NCBI GenBank assembly: GCA_963675655.1
Contig: OY776489.1
Span: 558,001 to 622,000, forward strand
Length of the DNA stretch: 64,000 nucleotides
Reading direction: 5' to 3'
DNA from: CAXXOK01 sp963675655
GTDB taxonomy: Bacteria > Bacillota > Clostridia > Christensenellales > Aristaeellaceae
A model generated the notes under the pieces. It made no database searches and had not been told where the DNA came from. It worked only from the letters and a program-made list of their open reading frames with translations. Below are positions 1-9,079 of the stretch, in pieces (within the stretch, counting starts at the first letter, position 1; each line of letters opens with the position of its first letter). The position numbers were made by a program, and so were the translations under genes.

Positions 1-585
1 CTCGTTCTTCACCGCGGAGATTGCAAAGCCGTAACGGCCCGTTTCGGTATTGGTCAGGGCTTTAGCCGCAGCGCGCAGCTCAGTCCAGTTAGTCGGTACT
101 TCCAAGCCAGCTTCCGCCAATGCGTCCTTATCGTAGAACAGGCACAAGCAGTTGCTGTTATGCGGCAAACCGTATATACGGTCATTTTGCGTGCAGCTGT
201 TCAGCGGGCCGGTAAAGAACTGATCCAATTCGCCCCACTCATTGAGCTGATCCGTAATATCGGCGAAAACGCCCATCTGGATGTAGGAAGCCATATCGGG
301 GTTGTCCACCATACCGATGTCCGGCAGCTCGCCGGAGATGGCGCCCATCTGATACTGACGCATCAGGTCTTCGCGAGAAACATATTCATATGAGATATGG
401 ATACGGTCTTGCATCGCATTGAAGTTATCAATGTCTCTTTGGAATACGGAGCCGTCCGAGTAGTCATAATCAATGCCGAAGTAGTGCCACAGGGTTAACT
501 CGATTTTGTCGTCCGCCACAGCCGATACGCTGACGATGGAAAGCAGCATACAGGTCGCAAGCAACAGGGCCAGAAACTTCTTCAT
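1..585 (-). CDS. ABC transporter sugar-binding protein, C-terminal part beyond the window edge
   Basis: The ATG at 585 lies behind a good ribosome site (AAGGAGG, 591-599), and the frame runs open to the window edge, giving 195 residues. A Sec signal peptide occupies about residues 1-25 (MKKFLALLLATCMLLS, then ...SAVAD). Mature protein follows with IELTLWHYFG, a typical start of family 1 extracellular solute-binding proteins. The motif LPDIGMVDNPD near residue 85 is also usual in this family. Cys12 sits inside the hydrophobic core and does not form a lipobox, so I expect release by signal peptidase I. Its permeases would lie beyond position 1. It probably binds an oligosaccharide, and the neighbouring GH31 enzyme suggests a gluco- or xylo-oligosaccharide, but the substrate is not visible. 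Confidence 0.88.
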   Translation of the reverse strand, partial: MKKFLALLLATCMLLSIVSVSAVADDKIELTLWHYFGIDYDYSDGSVFQRDIDNFNAMQDRIHISYEYVSREDLMRQYQMGAISGELPDIGMVDNPDMASYIQMGVFADITDQLNEWGELDQFFTGPLNSCTQNDRIYGLPHNSNCLCLFYDKDALAEAGLEVPTNWTELRAAAKALTNTETGRYGFAISAVKNE

Positions 586-610
586 AAAGGTATCCTCCTT
601 CACTTTTCCA

Positions 611-633
611 GCAATTCCAAACGCTTGAATTGC
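611..633. promoter_or_regulatory. Operator-like inverted repeat in the 5' UTR of the sugar-binding protein gene
   Basis: GCAATTC and GAATTGC flank a 9-nt centre (CAAACGCTT) between the predicted promoter and the ribosome site. The CG-centred core with AA/TT flanks resembles LacI-family or catabolite-repression operators. The regulator is unknown. Confidence 0.5.
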
Positions 634-645
634 TTTGTTGCAAAT

Positions 646-674
646 AGCATATAAGTTTACGCATAAAAAGTCAA
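646..674 (-). promoter_or_regulatory. Sigma-A promoter of the truncated sugar-binding protein gene
   Basis: On the minus strand: -35 TTGACT (674-669), 17-nt spacer, -10 TATGCT (651-646). The start codon is about 60 nt downstream. Confidence 0.65.
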
Positions 675-759
675 TCCAATCAGAGGCAAAATGGTGGACA
701 TTCTTGTTGTAATTGGTTAATTTCCTACCATATATAACGTCATTTTGGATACAAAACAT

Positions 760-799
760 GCCAGCCAGCGGTCAGGGTTACCCCTCACCGCTGGCTGGC
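760..799 (-). terminator. Stem-loop terminator downstream of the GH31 gene
   Basis: A perfect 13-bp stem (GCCAGCCAGCGGT with its complement) has a 14-nt loop. On the minus strand it is followed by ATGTTTTGT. It separates the GH31 gene from the sugar-binding protein gene. The rest of 586-1042 holds no convincing gene, only a weak AAAAGCAT/ATGCTTTT hairpin near 1015-1033. Confidence 0.6.
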
Positions 800-1042
800 G
801 CTGTGTGATATAAAATCCCATATGCCAATGTACCACATTGCTTTTCAACAGAATCGCGTGCGTAAACCTATACACATCAACGCATTCCGTATACTCTTGT
901 GATTGCATCGCAATACCATTGGCATAAACGGCCGGTATTACAGCCGACTATCCGGCGCACGTTTCACTTAAAAATATACGCCGGAACATGCAGTAAACCC
1001 TTACGCGCTCTTTAAAAGCATATTTATGCTTTTATTGTTTAT

Positions 1043-3037
1043 TTATACATTCAATGTAAGTCCCGCATCCGCACGTACGAACACCGGTATGGTGGCAAGG
1101 GGCGCTTCCGCCTGTACGGTTTGCCCGCCATCGTAGCTCTTGCCGGTATGGGCTTCCACCCAGCGGCAGCCCGCAGGCAGGTATACGGCACGGCTGCGAA
1201 TGCCCAGCTCCATCACAGGCGCGATAAGCAGATCCGGCCCGAACATGTACGCATCTTCCACTTCGCTGGCCGCCTTATCCTGCGGGAAATCGTAGAACAG
1301 CGGGCGCATAACCGGCGCTCCCTTTTCGTGGGTTTCGCGCATTAGGCGCTCAATGTAGGGCAGCAGGTCTTCACGTAGGAAGAGGTAATGCTTCAGGATT
1401 TCGTAGGCTTCCTCGCCATAGCTCCACACTTCGTTGGGGCCGCCGGTATCCGCCTTGCTTTCAATCAGGCTGGGTTCACCGTGCAGGCGGTAGCCATGCA
1501 GCCGGAACACCGGGCAGAATACGCCAAACTGGAACCAGCGAATCAGCAGTTCGCGGTAATTGGGATCATCCTGATCGCCGCCATGGAAACCGCCGATATC
1601 CGTCGTCCACCACGGAATACCCGCCATTGCCATAGAAAGGCCGATGGCAAACTGCTCCCGCAGCGTGCGGAAAGTGGTATCAATATCACCCGACCAGACC
1701 AGCGCGCCATAGCGTTGGCTGCCTGCCCACGCACACCGCAGCAGGTTCAGCGGATTTTCCTGCCCGGCTGCCTTCATGCCGTCGTAGAAGTTCTTCGCAT
1801 ATAGCGCCGGGTACAGGTTGCCGATTTGCAGGTTGCTGCCCAAATGGTAGCGGTAATTATCAAAATCGTACACCCGGTATTCCGGTTCCGCCTCATCCAG
1901 CCAGAAGATGCGGATGCCCTTATCGTAATAGTTTTTCTTTACGATGCTCCATACATACTCCCGCGCTTCGGGGTTGGTGGGATCATACGCAATGGTGTTG
2001 CCGCAGTAATCTGTGCCGATGCGCACGCCGCGCTCGGTGCGAATGAGGTAGCCTTTTTCCAGCATCTCCTCATAATTTTCGCTCTTAACATCCACAAACG
2101 GCCAAATGGAAACCATCAGCTCGATGCCCAATTCCTTCAGTTCCTTGATCATCGCATCCGGATCAGGATATTCGCGCTCGTCAAACCGCCAATCTCCCTG
2201 ATACGGCCAGTGGAAGAAATCCACTACGATTACGGACATCGGCAAACCGCGCCGCTTATGCTCGCGGGCAACCGCCAACAGTTCGTCCTGCGTGCGGTAA
2301 CGCAGTTTACACTGCCAAAAGCCCATGGCATAATCCGGCATCATTGGCGAATGCCCCGTTACATCGGCATAGGAGGCGGCGATTCCGGCGGGGTTCTCAT
2401 CCGCGCAAATCCAGTAATCCAGCGCCTTGGTGCTGCGCGCGTGCCACTCCGTAATGTTTTTACCAAAGGTTACGCGCCCAATCGCCGGGTTGTTCCACAA
2501 AAATCCGTAGCCCTTAGTGGATACAGCAAACGGTACGCTCGCCTGCGAGTTGCGGTGTGCCAGTTCCAGCACGCATCCCTTTTTATCCAAGCATCCGTCC
2601 TGATACTGCCCCATACCGAAAATCTTCTCATCCGCGCTGGATTCAAAGCGCAGGAACAGCTCGTAATCTCCGCCGATGATAGGCCGCAGTTCGCGCGCCG
2701 CAATCTCCAGCGAGCTTACGGACGTATGCCCGGGCGAGCGGGTACGCCATTGCTCTTCCAGTAACAGTTCTCCCTTTTGGTTGTAAAACGTCAGGCCGCC
2801 GCCATCGCTTACTTGCACCGTGATGTTACCGTTACGCACGGTTGCCTTTTGCCCCGTAATCGTAATTTCAACATCACCGGCTGCGGGCTGTTCCAGCAGC
2901 GCCCAGTTTTCTTCCGGCATCTTTGCCTGATGTGTTGCGCGCACGCGAAGCGCATTGTTCCCCCAGGGCTCGATCCAAAGTTTTTCGGAATCTTCCCTAC
3001 GTAGGAGCCGGTTTCCCTCTCGAACCAGAATTGCCAT
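1043..3037 (-). CDS. Glycoside hydrolase family 31 (alpha-xylosidase/alpha-glucosidase type)
   Basis: This is a cytoplasmic retaining exo-glycosidase of 664 residues. The start at 3037 is chosen because ACAAGGAGG lies 7 nt ahead; an in-frame ATG at 3079 has no such site. Family signs are the nucleophile motif WLDEAEPE with Asp381, the acid/base motif WSGD with Asp451, and IPWWTTDIGGFHGG just after it. There is no signal peptide. The WLDEAEP form of the nucleophile motif is common in alpha-xylosidases and in related enzymes acting on oligosaccharides. Two sugar-binding proteins and a xylose regulon in the same window fit release of xylose or glucose from imported oligosaccharides. Family membership is secure; xylosidase over glucosidase is inference. 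Confidence 0.9.
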   Translation of the reverse strand: MAILVREGNRLLRREDSEKLWIEPWGNNALRVRATHQAKMPEENWALLEQPAAGDVEITITGQKATVRNGNITVQVSDGGGLTFYNQKGELLLEEQWRTRSPGHTSVSSLEIAARELRPIIGGDYELFLRFESSADEKIFGMGQYQDGCLDKKGCVLELAHRNSQASVPFAVSTKGYGFLWNNPAIGRVTFGKNITEWHARSTKALDYWICADENPAGIAASYADVTGHSPMMPDYAMGFWQCKLRYRTQDELLAVAREHKRRGLPMSVIVVDFFHWPYQGDWRFDEREYPDPDAMIKELKELGIELMVSIWPFVDVKSENYEEMLEKGYLIRTERGVRIGTDYCGNTIAYDPTNPEAREYVWSIVKKNYYDKGIRIFWLDEAEPEYRVYDFDNYRYHLGSNLQIGNLYPALYAKNFYDGMKAAGQENPLNLLRCAWAGSQRYGALVWSGDIDTTFRTLREQFAIGLSMAMAGIPWWTTDIGGFHGGDQDDPNYRELLIRWFQFGVFCPVFRLHGYRLHGEPSLIESKADTGGPNEVWSYGEEAYEILKHYLFLREDLLPYIERLMRETHEKGAPVMRPLFYDFPQDKAASEVEDAYMFGPDLLIAPVMELGIRSRAVYLPAGCRWVEAHTGKSYDGGQTVQAEAPLATIPVFVRADAGLTLNV

Positions 3038-3262
3038 GTATTTTCCTCCTTGTCCGCTATTTCTGATTGGCATATCCAATTTATATCCAGCCGGTCCATG
3101 CGTTTCCCTGCCGCTTGCCCCTCTGGATTTTTTCCGCTTACACCCTTGTGATCCATCTGGTAAACACGCTGCTTACACAGAAGCCGCCGCTTGATTTTCC
3201 TGTTGTTTTTCCCGCCGGCGCACATGCTCCGCCACATGGAACAATATAGCTTCTTTACCCCC

Positions 3263-3290
3263 AGTATATACATACAAAATCACATGTAAA
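3263..3290 (-). promoter_or_regulatory. Promoter of the GH31 gene
   Basis: On the minus strand: TTTACA (3290-3285), 16-nt spacer, TATACT (3268-3263). It leaves an untranslated leader of about 220 nt. The region 3038-3769 between the GH31 and MFS genes is otherwise non-coding; I see only this promoter and the plus-strand one. Confidence 0.5.
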
Positions 3291-3706
3291 GTTTTTTGGA
3301 GGACATATTGGTTGGAGATTTTTAAACCAAAAGTGAAATCCGGCAGTGAAATGCATCAGGTGTGGTGTTCCAACCCCTTATGATATAACGCTTTCACGCC
3401 ACCGCGCTCGATGCTGAAAATGGTGGAATTTTTGTGCCCGCCAAACGCATCCCAGTCGATCGCTTGAAAAACGAGGAACCAAACAGCCGTCTGTATTGGC
3501 TTTAATTCGGACAGATATGGCAATAACCGGTAGTGTATACCCGCTGCCAAGTAGCAAATACAGCAATTTTGCACCTCCTGTCCGTAAAAACCCCTCTGTT
3601 TTATATTTCCCCGCCCACTGCCTTTCGCCGCCCGTCAGCAAGGCAAACCCATTACCATACCCAATCCTGCATACGGGCTGTTGATACCATTCCCCTAAAA
3701 CAACGC

Positions 3707-3735
3707 TTGCTGTGTATGTTTGAGGATGGTATGAT
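3707..3735 (+). promoter_or_regulatory. Promoter of the MFS transporter gene
   Basis: TTGCTG (3707-3712), 17-nt spacer, TATGAT (3730-3735) with a TGG extension ahead of the -10. The start codon lies about 35 nt downstream. Confidence 0.5.
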
Positions 3736-3769
3736 GTTGGGGCATAAAAAGTGGAGGAACCAATAAAAG

Positions 3770-5005
3770 ATGAGCAAAAGGCTGCCAAGAAAGGACCTGC
3801 TGTTATTTTTTATCATGATTTCCGCGGCGGCGCTAGGCGACGGGCTAAGCAACTCCGTGTATTCCAATTATTTTAAAGAAGCCTTTAACGTCAGCGCTAC
3901 ACAGCGCGCCTTTATCGAGTTCCCGCGGGAATTACCAGGCCTGCTGTGCGCATTGGTAATCGCATCGCTATCCATGCTCGGGGATGCGAAAATCAGCCTG
4001 ATTGCCCAGCTTTGCGCAAGTCTGGGGCTTATGGCCATGGGCGTTTTTTCACCTTCCTTCGGGGTGATGCTTATTTTTCTGTTCATCAACTCCATGGGCA
4101 TGCACCTGTTTATGCCTCTATCCGATTCCATGGGCATGGCGCTGGCCGAGCCGGGGCAGGTTGGGCGGCGTATGGGGCAATACGCCAGCATGAAAATGTT
4201 GTTTGGCTTTGTCGCCGGTATCACGGTTTTTCTCGGGTTCCGTTTCGGCGCTTTTTCATTTAATACGCCTATTAATCTACTGTTTATTATCGGCGCTTTC
4301 TTCTTTATGGTCGCTGCTGTTGCGGCAACGCTTTTAATTAAACAGCACGTACCCGTATTGGGGCCGCGCAAGCGAATGACATTGGTGTTTCGTAAGCAAT
4401 ACCGGTATTATTATCTGCTCACCATGCTCAACGGCGTACAAAAGCAAATCGCGTATGTTTTCGGCTCCTGGGTTATTGTCGATCTGCTGCTGAAAAAGGC
4501 GGATACCATGTCCCTGCTGCTCATTACAGCCAGCTTTATCAGCATCTTTTTTATGCGGGTCATCGGCCGCTGGATCGACCGTTTCGGCATCAAGCGCATG
4601 ATGTACGTGGATGCGTTGACGTTTATTTTCGTCTATGTGATCTACGGTTTTCTCGTCTGGGGCATATACAGCCAGACACTGCCGGGTATCGGCTGGCCTG
4701 TGCTGTTGATCTACATCCTTTTCATTATGGATCGGCTATCCATGCAAATCGGCGTGGTCAAGTCGGTATACCTTAAATCCATTGCAGTGACCAAAGCGGA
4801 AATCACAGCCACCCTGTCCACCGGCACCAGCCTGGACCACGTTGTGTCTATTCTGGCGGCACAGCTCAGCGGATTGATTTGGACGATCTGGGGCCCGCAG
4901 TGGGTGTTCTTTATGGCGGCAACGTTCTCGCTGGGCAATCTTTTTGTGGCTTGGCGCGCCAAAATCGGCGATAACGGAGCCGACGGCGTGGCCGGGCAAG
5001 ACTGA
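3770..5005 (+). CDS. Major facilitator superfamily transporter
   Basis: This is a 411-residue polytopic membrane protein with about 12 hydrophobic segments, the usual MFS length. A central cytoplasmic basic loop (GPRKRMTLVFRKQYR, near residue 205) divides two six-helix halves, and GRWIDRFGIKRMM in the second half matches the conserved MFS loop between helices 8 and 9. GGAGG lies 12 nt ahead of the ATG, which is long, but a stop codon just upstream rules out an earlier start in frame. It is transcribed divergently from the GH31 gene and ends at a strong bidirectional terminator. Export of a drug or metabolite and sugar uptake are both possible; the sequence does not decide. Confidence 0.82.
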   Translation: MSKRLPRKDLLLFFIMISAAALGDGLSNSVYSNYFKEAFNVSATQRAFIEFPRELPGLLCALVIASLSMLGDAKISLIAQLCASLGLMAMGVFSPSFGVMLIFLFINSMGMHLFMPLSDSMGMALAEPGQVGRRMGQYASMKMLFGFVAGITVFLGFRFGAFSFNTPINLLFIIGAFFFMVAAVAATLLIKQHVPVLGPRKRMTLVFRKQYRYYYLLTMLNGVQKQIAYVFGSWVIVDLLLKKADTMSLLLITASFISIFFMRVIGRWIDRFGIKRMMYVDALTFIFVYVIYGFLVWGIYSQTLPGIGWPVLLIYILFIMDRLSMQIGVVKSVYLKSIAVTKAEITATLSTGTSLDHVVSILAAQLSGLIWTIWGPQWVFFMAATFSLGNLFVAWRAKIGDNGADGVAGQD

Positions 5006-5108
5006 AACCCACAAGAATGGAAAATGGCCGCCATCATGCAGTTGCTTTTTATATCGCCAGCTTGTTCCTAGTTGTACCAAACAGATAACATACGGAAACA
5101 GCAAAAAA

Positions 5109-5140
5109 AGTGGACGCATACATACTTGTATGCGTCCACT
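5109..5140. terminator. Bidirectional terminator between the convergent MFS and permease genes
   Basis: A perfect 14-bp stem with a TACT loop. T-tracts follow on both strands (CCTTTTTG on plus, CTTTTTTTG on minus). Confidence 0.9.
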
Positions 5141-5323
5141 CCTTTTTGTTTCAATATTAATTGCATAGAAAGCCGTTCCGCTTACGGTTGTTTTACAAAA
5201 GAAGCGGCAAACATTATACAGCATCATTACCCGGTATTGCATACCGATAACGAGCAGAACCGGCAAACTGCCGATGCACTCCTATCCAAGTACCATTGCC
5301 AACCGCTGTATCCTTCCACTTGT

Positions 5324-6202
5324 TTAGCCTTTAATGCCCGCCTGTACGGAAATGCCTTTGAGAAAATATTTCTGCGCACCCAGATACAGCGCAAACGGCG
5401 GCACCATCGAGACCAGACAGGAGGCGATCAGATGCGCCCATTTCTGCTCGTACTGCCCCATCAGCAGACGGAGCCCAGCAGTCAGGGTTTGGTTAGCCAC
5501 ATCGGTCATCACAATGGTCGGCCACAAAAAGTCGTTCCATGCCGCGTTGAAGGTGAATAGCCCGACGACGATCATCACAGGCGCGATGGAGGGGATGATG
5601 ATGCGGGAATACACCTGAAAGCTGTTGGCCCCGTCGATCAGCGCGGCCTCGTCCAGCGCCTTGGGCACGCTTTTAAGGAAGTTGCGGATTAGGAAAATGT
5701 TGAACACGCCTGCCATCGCAGGCCAGATGAGCGCGTTCAGATTGTTAATCCAACCCAGCGCATTGGAGATGCGAAATAGCGGCAATATCGCCACCACATT
5801 CGGGAACATACTCATGTACATCAGCGTCCAGAAAATCGCATTTCCGCCTTTAAAATGCAACCGTTCGTACGCATAGGCGGATAGCGATGTAATAAACACG
5901 ATGCACACCGTTTGCGCAATGGCAACGATGAACGAATTTTTAAACATCGCAAGCAGGTTCGCCGTGGTGTTGGTACCGGCGCCGCCTACAAACATCTCCA
6001 CATAGTTGCTAACCGTCCACTCCCGGGGGAATAAACGGGTCAGGTAGTCCCACGGCCCCTTCAGGTTGGCAAAGGAGGTGATAAAATCCGAATCGTATTT
6101 AAAGGAGTTCAAAATCAACCATAGCACCGGCAGAAGCCATGCGATCCCCAACAGAAACAGGAAAGTAAAGCCTATGCGTTTTCCGGCTTTGGATGTTTTC
6201 AT
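5324..6202 (-). CDS. Carbohydrate ABC transporter permease, MalG type
   Basis: This inner-membrane permease has 292 residues and six predicted transmembrane helices. The EAA loop that docks the ATPase is EAALIDGANSFQVYSRIIIP. It is the last gene of the GH2-SBP-permease-permease operon, 18 nt after the MalF-type gene. The C-terminal ending (KYFLKGISVQAGIKG) is typical of CUT1 MalG-type permeases. No ATPase is encoded here, so a shared MsmK-like ATPase elsewhere is likely, as is common in Clostridia. Confidence 0.92.
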   Translation of the reverse strand: MKTSKAGKRIGFTFLFLLGIAWLLPVLWLILNSFKYDSDFITSFANLKGPWDYLTRLFPREWTVSNYVEMFVGGAGTNTTANLLAMFKNSFIVAIAQTVCIVFITSLSAYAYERLHFKGGNAIFWTLMYMSMFPNVVAILPLFRISNALGWINNLNALIWPAMAGVFNIFLIRNFLKSVPKALDEAALIDGANSFQVYSRIIIPSIAPVMIVVGLFTFNAAWNDFLWPTIVMTDVANQTLTAGLRLLMGQYEQKWAHLIASCLVSMVPPFALYLGAQKYFLKGISVQAGIKG

Positions 6203-6220
6203 CGTACCGCTCTCCTTTCC

Positions 6221-7567
6221 TCAGTCCGGGGTGTTGGCGCGCATCAGGCGCAGTTGCACGTAAGATACCACCATAATACACAGCCCCAGTATCAGCGCCA
6301 TCGCGGCGGACATACCGGCTACCTGTTTTTTTACTGCGTTTTCATATACATACATCAACACAACAGCATTGGCTTCCTGGTTGGTAAAACCGGTTAAAAT
6401 CAGCGGTTGTCCGTATACGTTAAACTGCGCCACTACTGACATGACCAGCGTATACATCAGCGGATAACGCATGCCGGGAATCACAATATGCCAAAAACGC
6501 TGCCAGCTGTTTGCGCCGTCCACCGCCGCCGCCTCAAAATGATCCTGCGGGATGGACGCCAGCGCGCTTTGGTAAATCACCATGTTAAACCCTGCGCACC
6601 ACCATACGGTAACCACCACCAGTACCACCCATGTGTACGAGGGCGTAAACCAGTTGGCCGAAGAGCCCAGAAATTTATTCACAACACCGTAATCCACATT
6701 GAACATATAACGCCACGTAAGCGTAACCGTCGTTATGGACATCAAGCTTGGCAGGTAATACAGCGCCTGATAAAACTTGTTGCCGCGGCACTTGGTTTGC
6801 AGCGACACCGCCAGCATCAGCGGCACGGCAATGCAAAACGGCACCGAGTAGAGCACAAATTTCACCGTGTTCCAAAGGCCGTTTCTAAGCTGCCGGTAAT
6901 AAGTGTTGGACGAATCAAACAAAAGCGTGCGGAAATTATCCAAACCCGTAAACACCGGCTCGTTGAACAAATCCCAGCGCGTAAAAGCGGCATATACGCC
7001 GTAAATCGCCGGGGTAACAAAGAAAATAATAAAGAAAAATAAATGCGGGCCAATATACGCATACGGCAGTAGTTCCTTGCGCATCCGGTGGCGTGCAAGG
7101 TCGGTTTTCATATCCGGGCGCGCCATAAACGCCGCAAGACCCGCGCAGGCCAACGCAAAGTATGCCAGCGGATCAAACAAAATGCTGATTTCTTTTACAT
7201 CGCGTTTTTTAAATTTCACGCCCGCCTCTTTCAGCGCGGCGCTGATGGGCGTGTATAGCGTTGCGTTTGCTTTTTCAGTGGAGAAAAACAACAGGAACAG
7301 TCCAAAACAAACAAAGGACACCCCTGCAAATAACATGCCTACGCTATCCTGTTTTTTCAGCAGCGCGATAATGGCAATCAGCATCGCGCACAGCGAAAGG
7401 GGTAAAAGCAGCGTGCTCGCGCTGGAAAGTGAAAACAGCACCTGTACCAGCGACATCTGGGCTGTAACCGTCGTATCCTTCACGGTCGAGGTCGCCCCCA
7501 GCCCGGACAGGCAAAACAGAACGAGGAATGCAAGCGCGATCACTGCGGCTGTTTTTGAACGTGTCAT
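6221..7567 (-). CDS. Carbohydrate ABC transporter permease, MalF type, with N-terminal membrane extension
   Basis: This is the partner permease of the MalG-type protein. The canonical six-helix permease begins near residue 165 (LLPYAYIGPHLFFFIIFFV), and its EAA loop is EAAAVDGANSWQRFWHIVIP. At 448 residues it is about 150 longer than usual. The first 160 residues add about four hydrophobic segments (roughly 9-26, 40-68, 78-96, 134-152) not needed for the core. A similar extension occurs in MalF of some bacteria; its role here is unknown. The 193-nt gap to the binding-protein gene holds an AGGCGGG/CCCGCCT hairpin (7706-7732 region) that could lower permease expression relative to the binding protein. 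Confidence 0.9.
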   Translation of the reverse strand: MTRSKTAAVIALAFLVLFCLSGLGATSTVKDTTVTAQMSLVQVLFSLSSASTLLLPLSLCAMLIAIIALLKKQDSVGMLFAGVSFVCFGLFLLFFSTEKANATLYTPISAALKEAGVKFKKRDVKEISILFDPLAYFALACAGLAAFMARPDMKTDLARHRMRKELLPYAYIGPHLFFFIIFFVTPAIYGVYAAFTRWDLFNEPVFTGLDNFRTLLFDSSNTYYRQLRNGLWNTVKFVLYSVPFCIAVPLMLAVSLQTKCRGNKFYQALYYLPSLMSITTVTLTWRYMFNVDYGVVNKFLGSSANWFTPSYTWVVLVVVTVWWCAGFNMVIYQSALASIPQDHFEAAAVDGANSWQRFWHIVIPGMRYPLMYTLVMSVVAQFNVYGQPLILTGFTNQEANAVVLMYVYENAVKKQVAGMSAAMALILGLCIMVVSYVQLRLMRANTPD

Positions 7568-7760
7568 AGGACACCTCTTTTCTATCAGGAATCATCCTTG
7601 AGCCGACCTTTCCCGCACCGCTCCATACTGCGGGCAAGCCGATAAGGCATATACCGCAGCGTCGCGCAAAACCAACCCGGCTTTGCGCGGCGCTACCTTA
7701 GTACCAAAGGCGGGAGAGGAATCGTGCCCGCCTCTGTGAGGAAACCGTTCCCTACGGCGT

Positions 7761-9008
7761 TTACTTGGCGGAAATCGCGTCGTTAATTTCCCGATCGATC
7801 TGCGCCAGCGCATCATCGATGGAGATGGTATCGTCTACGAAATCCCAGCCAACGCGGCTGAAAGCGGTATCGAACAGGCCCCAGTATTTGTAGGAGTAGA
7901 TGGCCAGTTCATCCGCGCGTTCCGGGTCTGCCAGGAAAGCCTGCGGCATATCCAGGAACTCGGCATAATTATTGATGGACAGATGCGCGGGGCACATGCC
8001 GGCATTCTTAGCCCAGGTCAGAGAATGCTCGCCCATCCAGTTAACGAACTTCGCAACCGCCAAGTCTTCTTCTTCAGTGCGGTTTTCATCGGCAAACTGC
8101 ACGAAGTTATGCGAAGAAGTCCAGTTTTTACAGCTAGCAGGATCGTAGCACACGCTGGGAATCATGCCAAAGTTGATGCCCGCATCCACAACAGCCGCTT
8201 TCATCCAAATACCTTCGGACCATACCAGCAGCTCGCCGCTGTAGAACTTGGAGGAATAGTCGGTGTTTTTAACGGTGGTGTAGCCGCCTTCCCACAGGTC
8301 TTTCATCGTCTGGAAAACCTGCTTCATGTTCGCATTGTTGATGCTGGGGGTCGTACCGTCTTCGCTGAGGGTGCAAACGGGGTCCAGCTGTGCGTAGTAG
8401 CCAAGCAGCTGCGAACGCATCCAGCCCAGATCGAAGATTTCGCCTTCCCAACCGGCAGCGCGGGCCTTATCGCCAATTTCTTTGATCTCGTCAAAGGTGA
8501 TATAGCCGTCTTCTACATAGCTGTTCAGATCGTACTGGTCAAACAGGTCTTTGTTGAAGTACGTCACGTAGGAGTGTACATCCAGCGGGATGCCGTAGTG
8601 CTCGCCGTCGATGTCGGAGCGTTCCCACGCCGCGCTGTTGTAGTTAGCCGCCTCTACGCCCGCTTCTGCAAGCAGATCCATGTCATAAGCGTACAGCATG
8701 TCGTTATCCACAAAATCGGGAATCCGCTCAATATGCACAATCGTCACATCCGGTACGCCGGTGCCGGTTTGCACCGTCATGGGGATTTTCTGGTACAAAT
8801 CGTCGGCCGTCATGGGCGTATGGTTTACATACACTTCATTTTGCGAAGCGTTGAACTCGTCCACCATACCCTGCATGGTCGCGCCGTCCGCGCCGGTGAA
8901 AACCGACCAGTAATCAATTTGTACCGGCTCGGCGAGTGCAGCGGGAACCGCGCACAGCGTAAGCAGCATACTCAAACACAAAGCAATACCCAGATACCTT
9001 TTCATCAT
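7761..9008 (-). CDS. ABC transporter sugar-binding protein (family 1)
   Basis: This exported binding protein has 415 residues. The signal peptide ends at ...AVPAALA before EPVQIDYWSVFTG. Cysteines within the signal peptide are not in a lipobox, so membrane anchoring by lipid is not apparent. Family 1 features include VPDVTIVHIERIPDFVDN and the aromatic-rich VWSEGIWMKAAV region. Two consecutive ATGs (9008 and 9005) follow TAGGAGGG, and the second has the better spacing. It follows the GH2 gene by 71 nt, with a 6-bp hairpin (9035-9055) between. The cotranscribed GH2 enzyme suggests a beta-linked oligosaccharide as ligand. Confidence 0.92.
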   Translation of the reverse strand: MMKRYLGIALCLSMLLTLCAVPAALAEPVQIDYWSVFTGADGATMQGMVDEFNASQNEVYVNHTPMTADDLYQKIPMTVQTGTGVPDVTIVHIERIPDFVDNDMLYAYDMDLLAEAGVEAANYNSAAWERSDIDGEHYGIPLDVHSYVTYFNKDLFDQYDLNSYVEDGYITFDEIKEIGDKARAAGWEGEIFDLGWMRSQLLGYYAQLDPVCTLSEDGTTPSINNANMKQVFQTMKDLWEGGYTTVKNTDYSSKFYSGELLVWSEGIWMKAAVVDAGINFGMIPSVCYDPASCKNWTSSHNFVQFADENRTEEEDLAVAKFVNWMGEHSLTWAKNAGMCPAHLSINNYAEFLDMPQAFLADPERADELAIYSYKYWGLFDTAFSRVGWDFVDDTISIDDALAQIDREINDAISAK

Positions 9009-9079
9009 GAAACCCTCCTATCAATTTTATTTATACCGCTCAAAGCATAAGCGGTGATAAATCATCCTCTTTGCGCCGG

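Noticed and set aside
7983..9050. Long open frame (355 codons) antisense to the sugar-binding protein gene
   Set aside because: It mirrors a clear binding-protein gene on the other strand, has no ribosome site and no recognisable protein features. The same holds for long antisense frames at 1826-2764 and 49086-50153.
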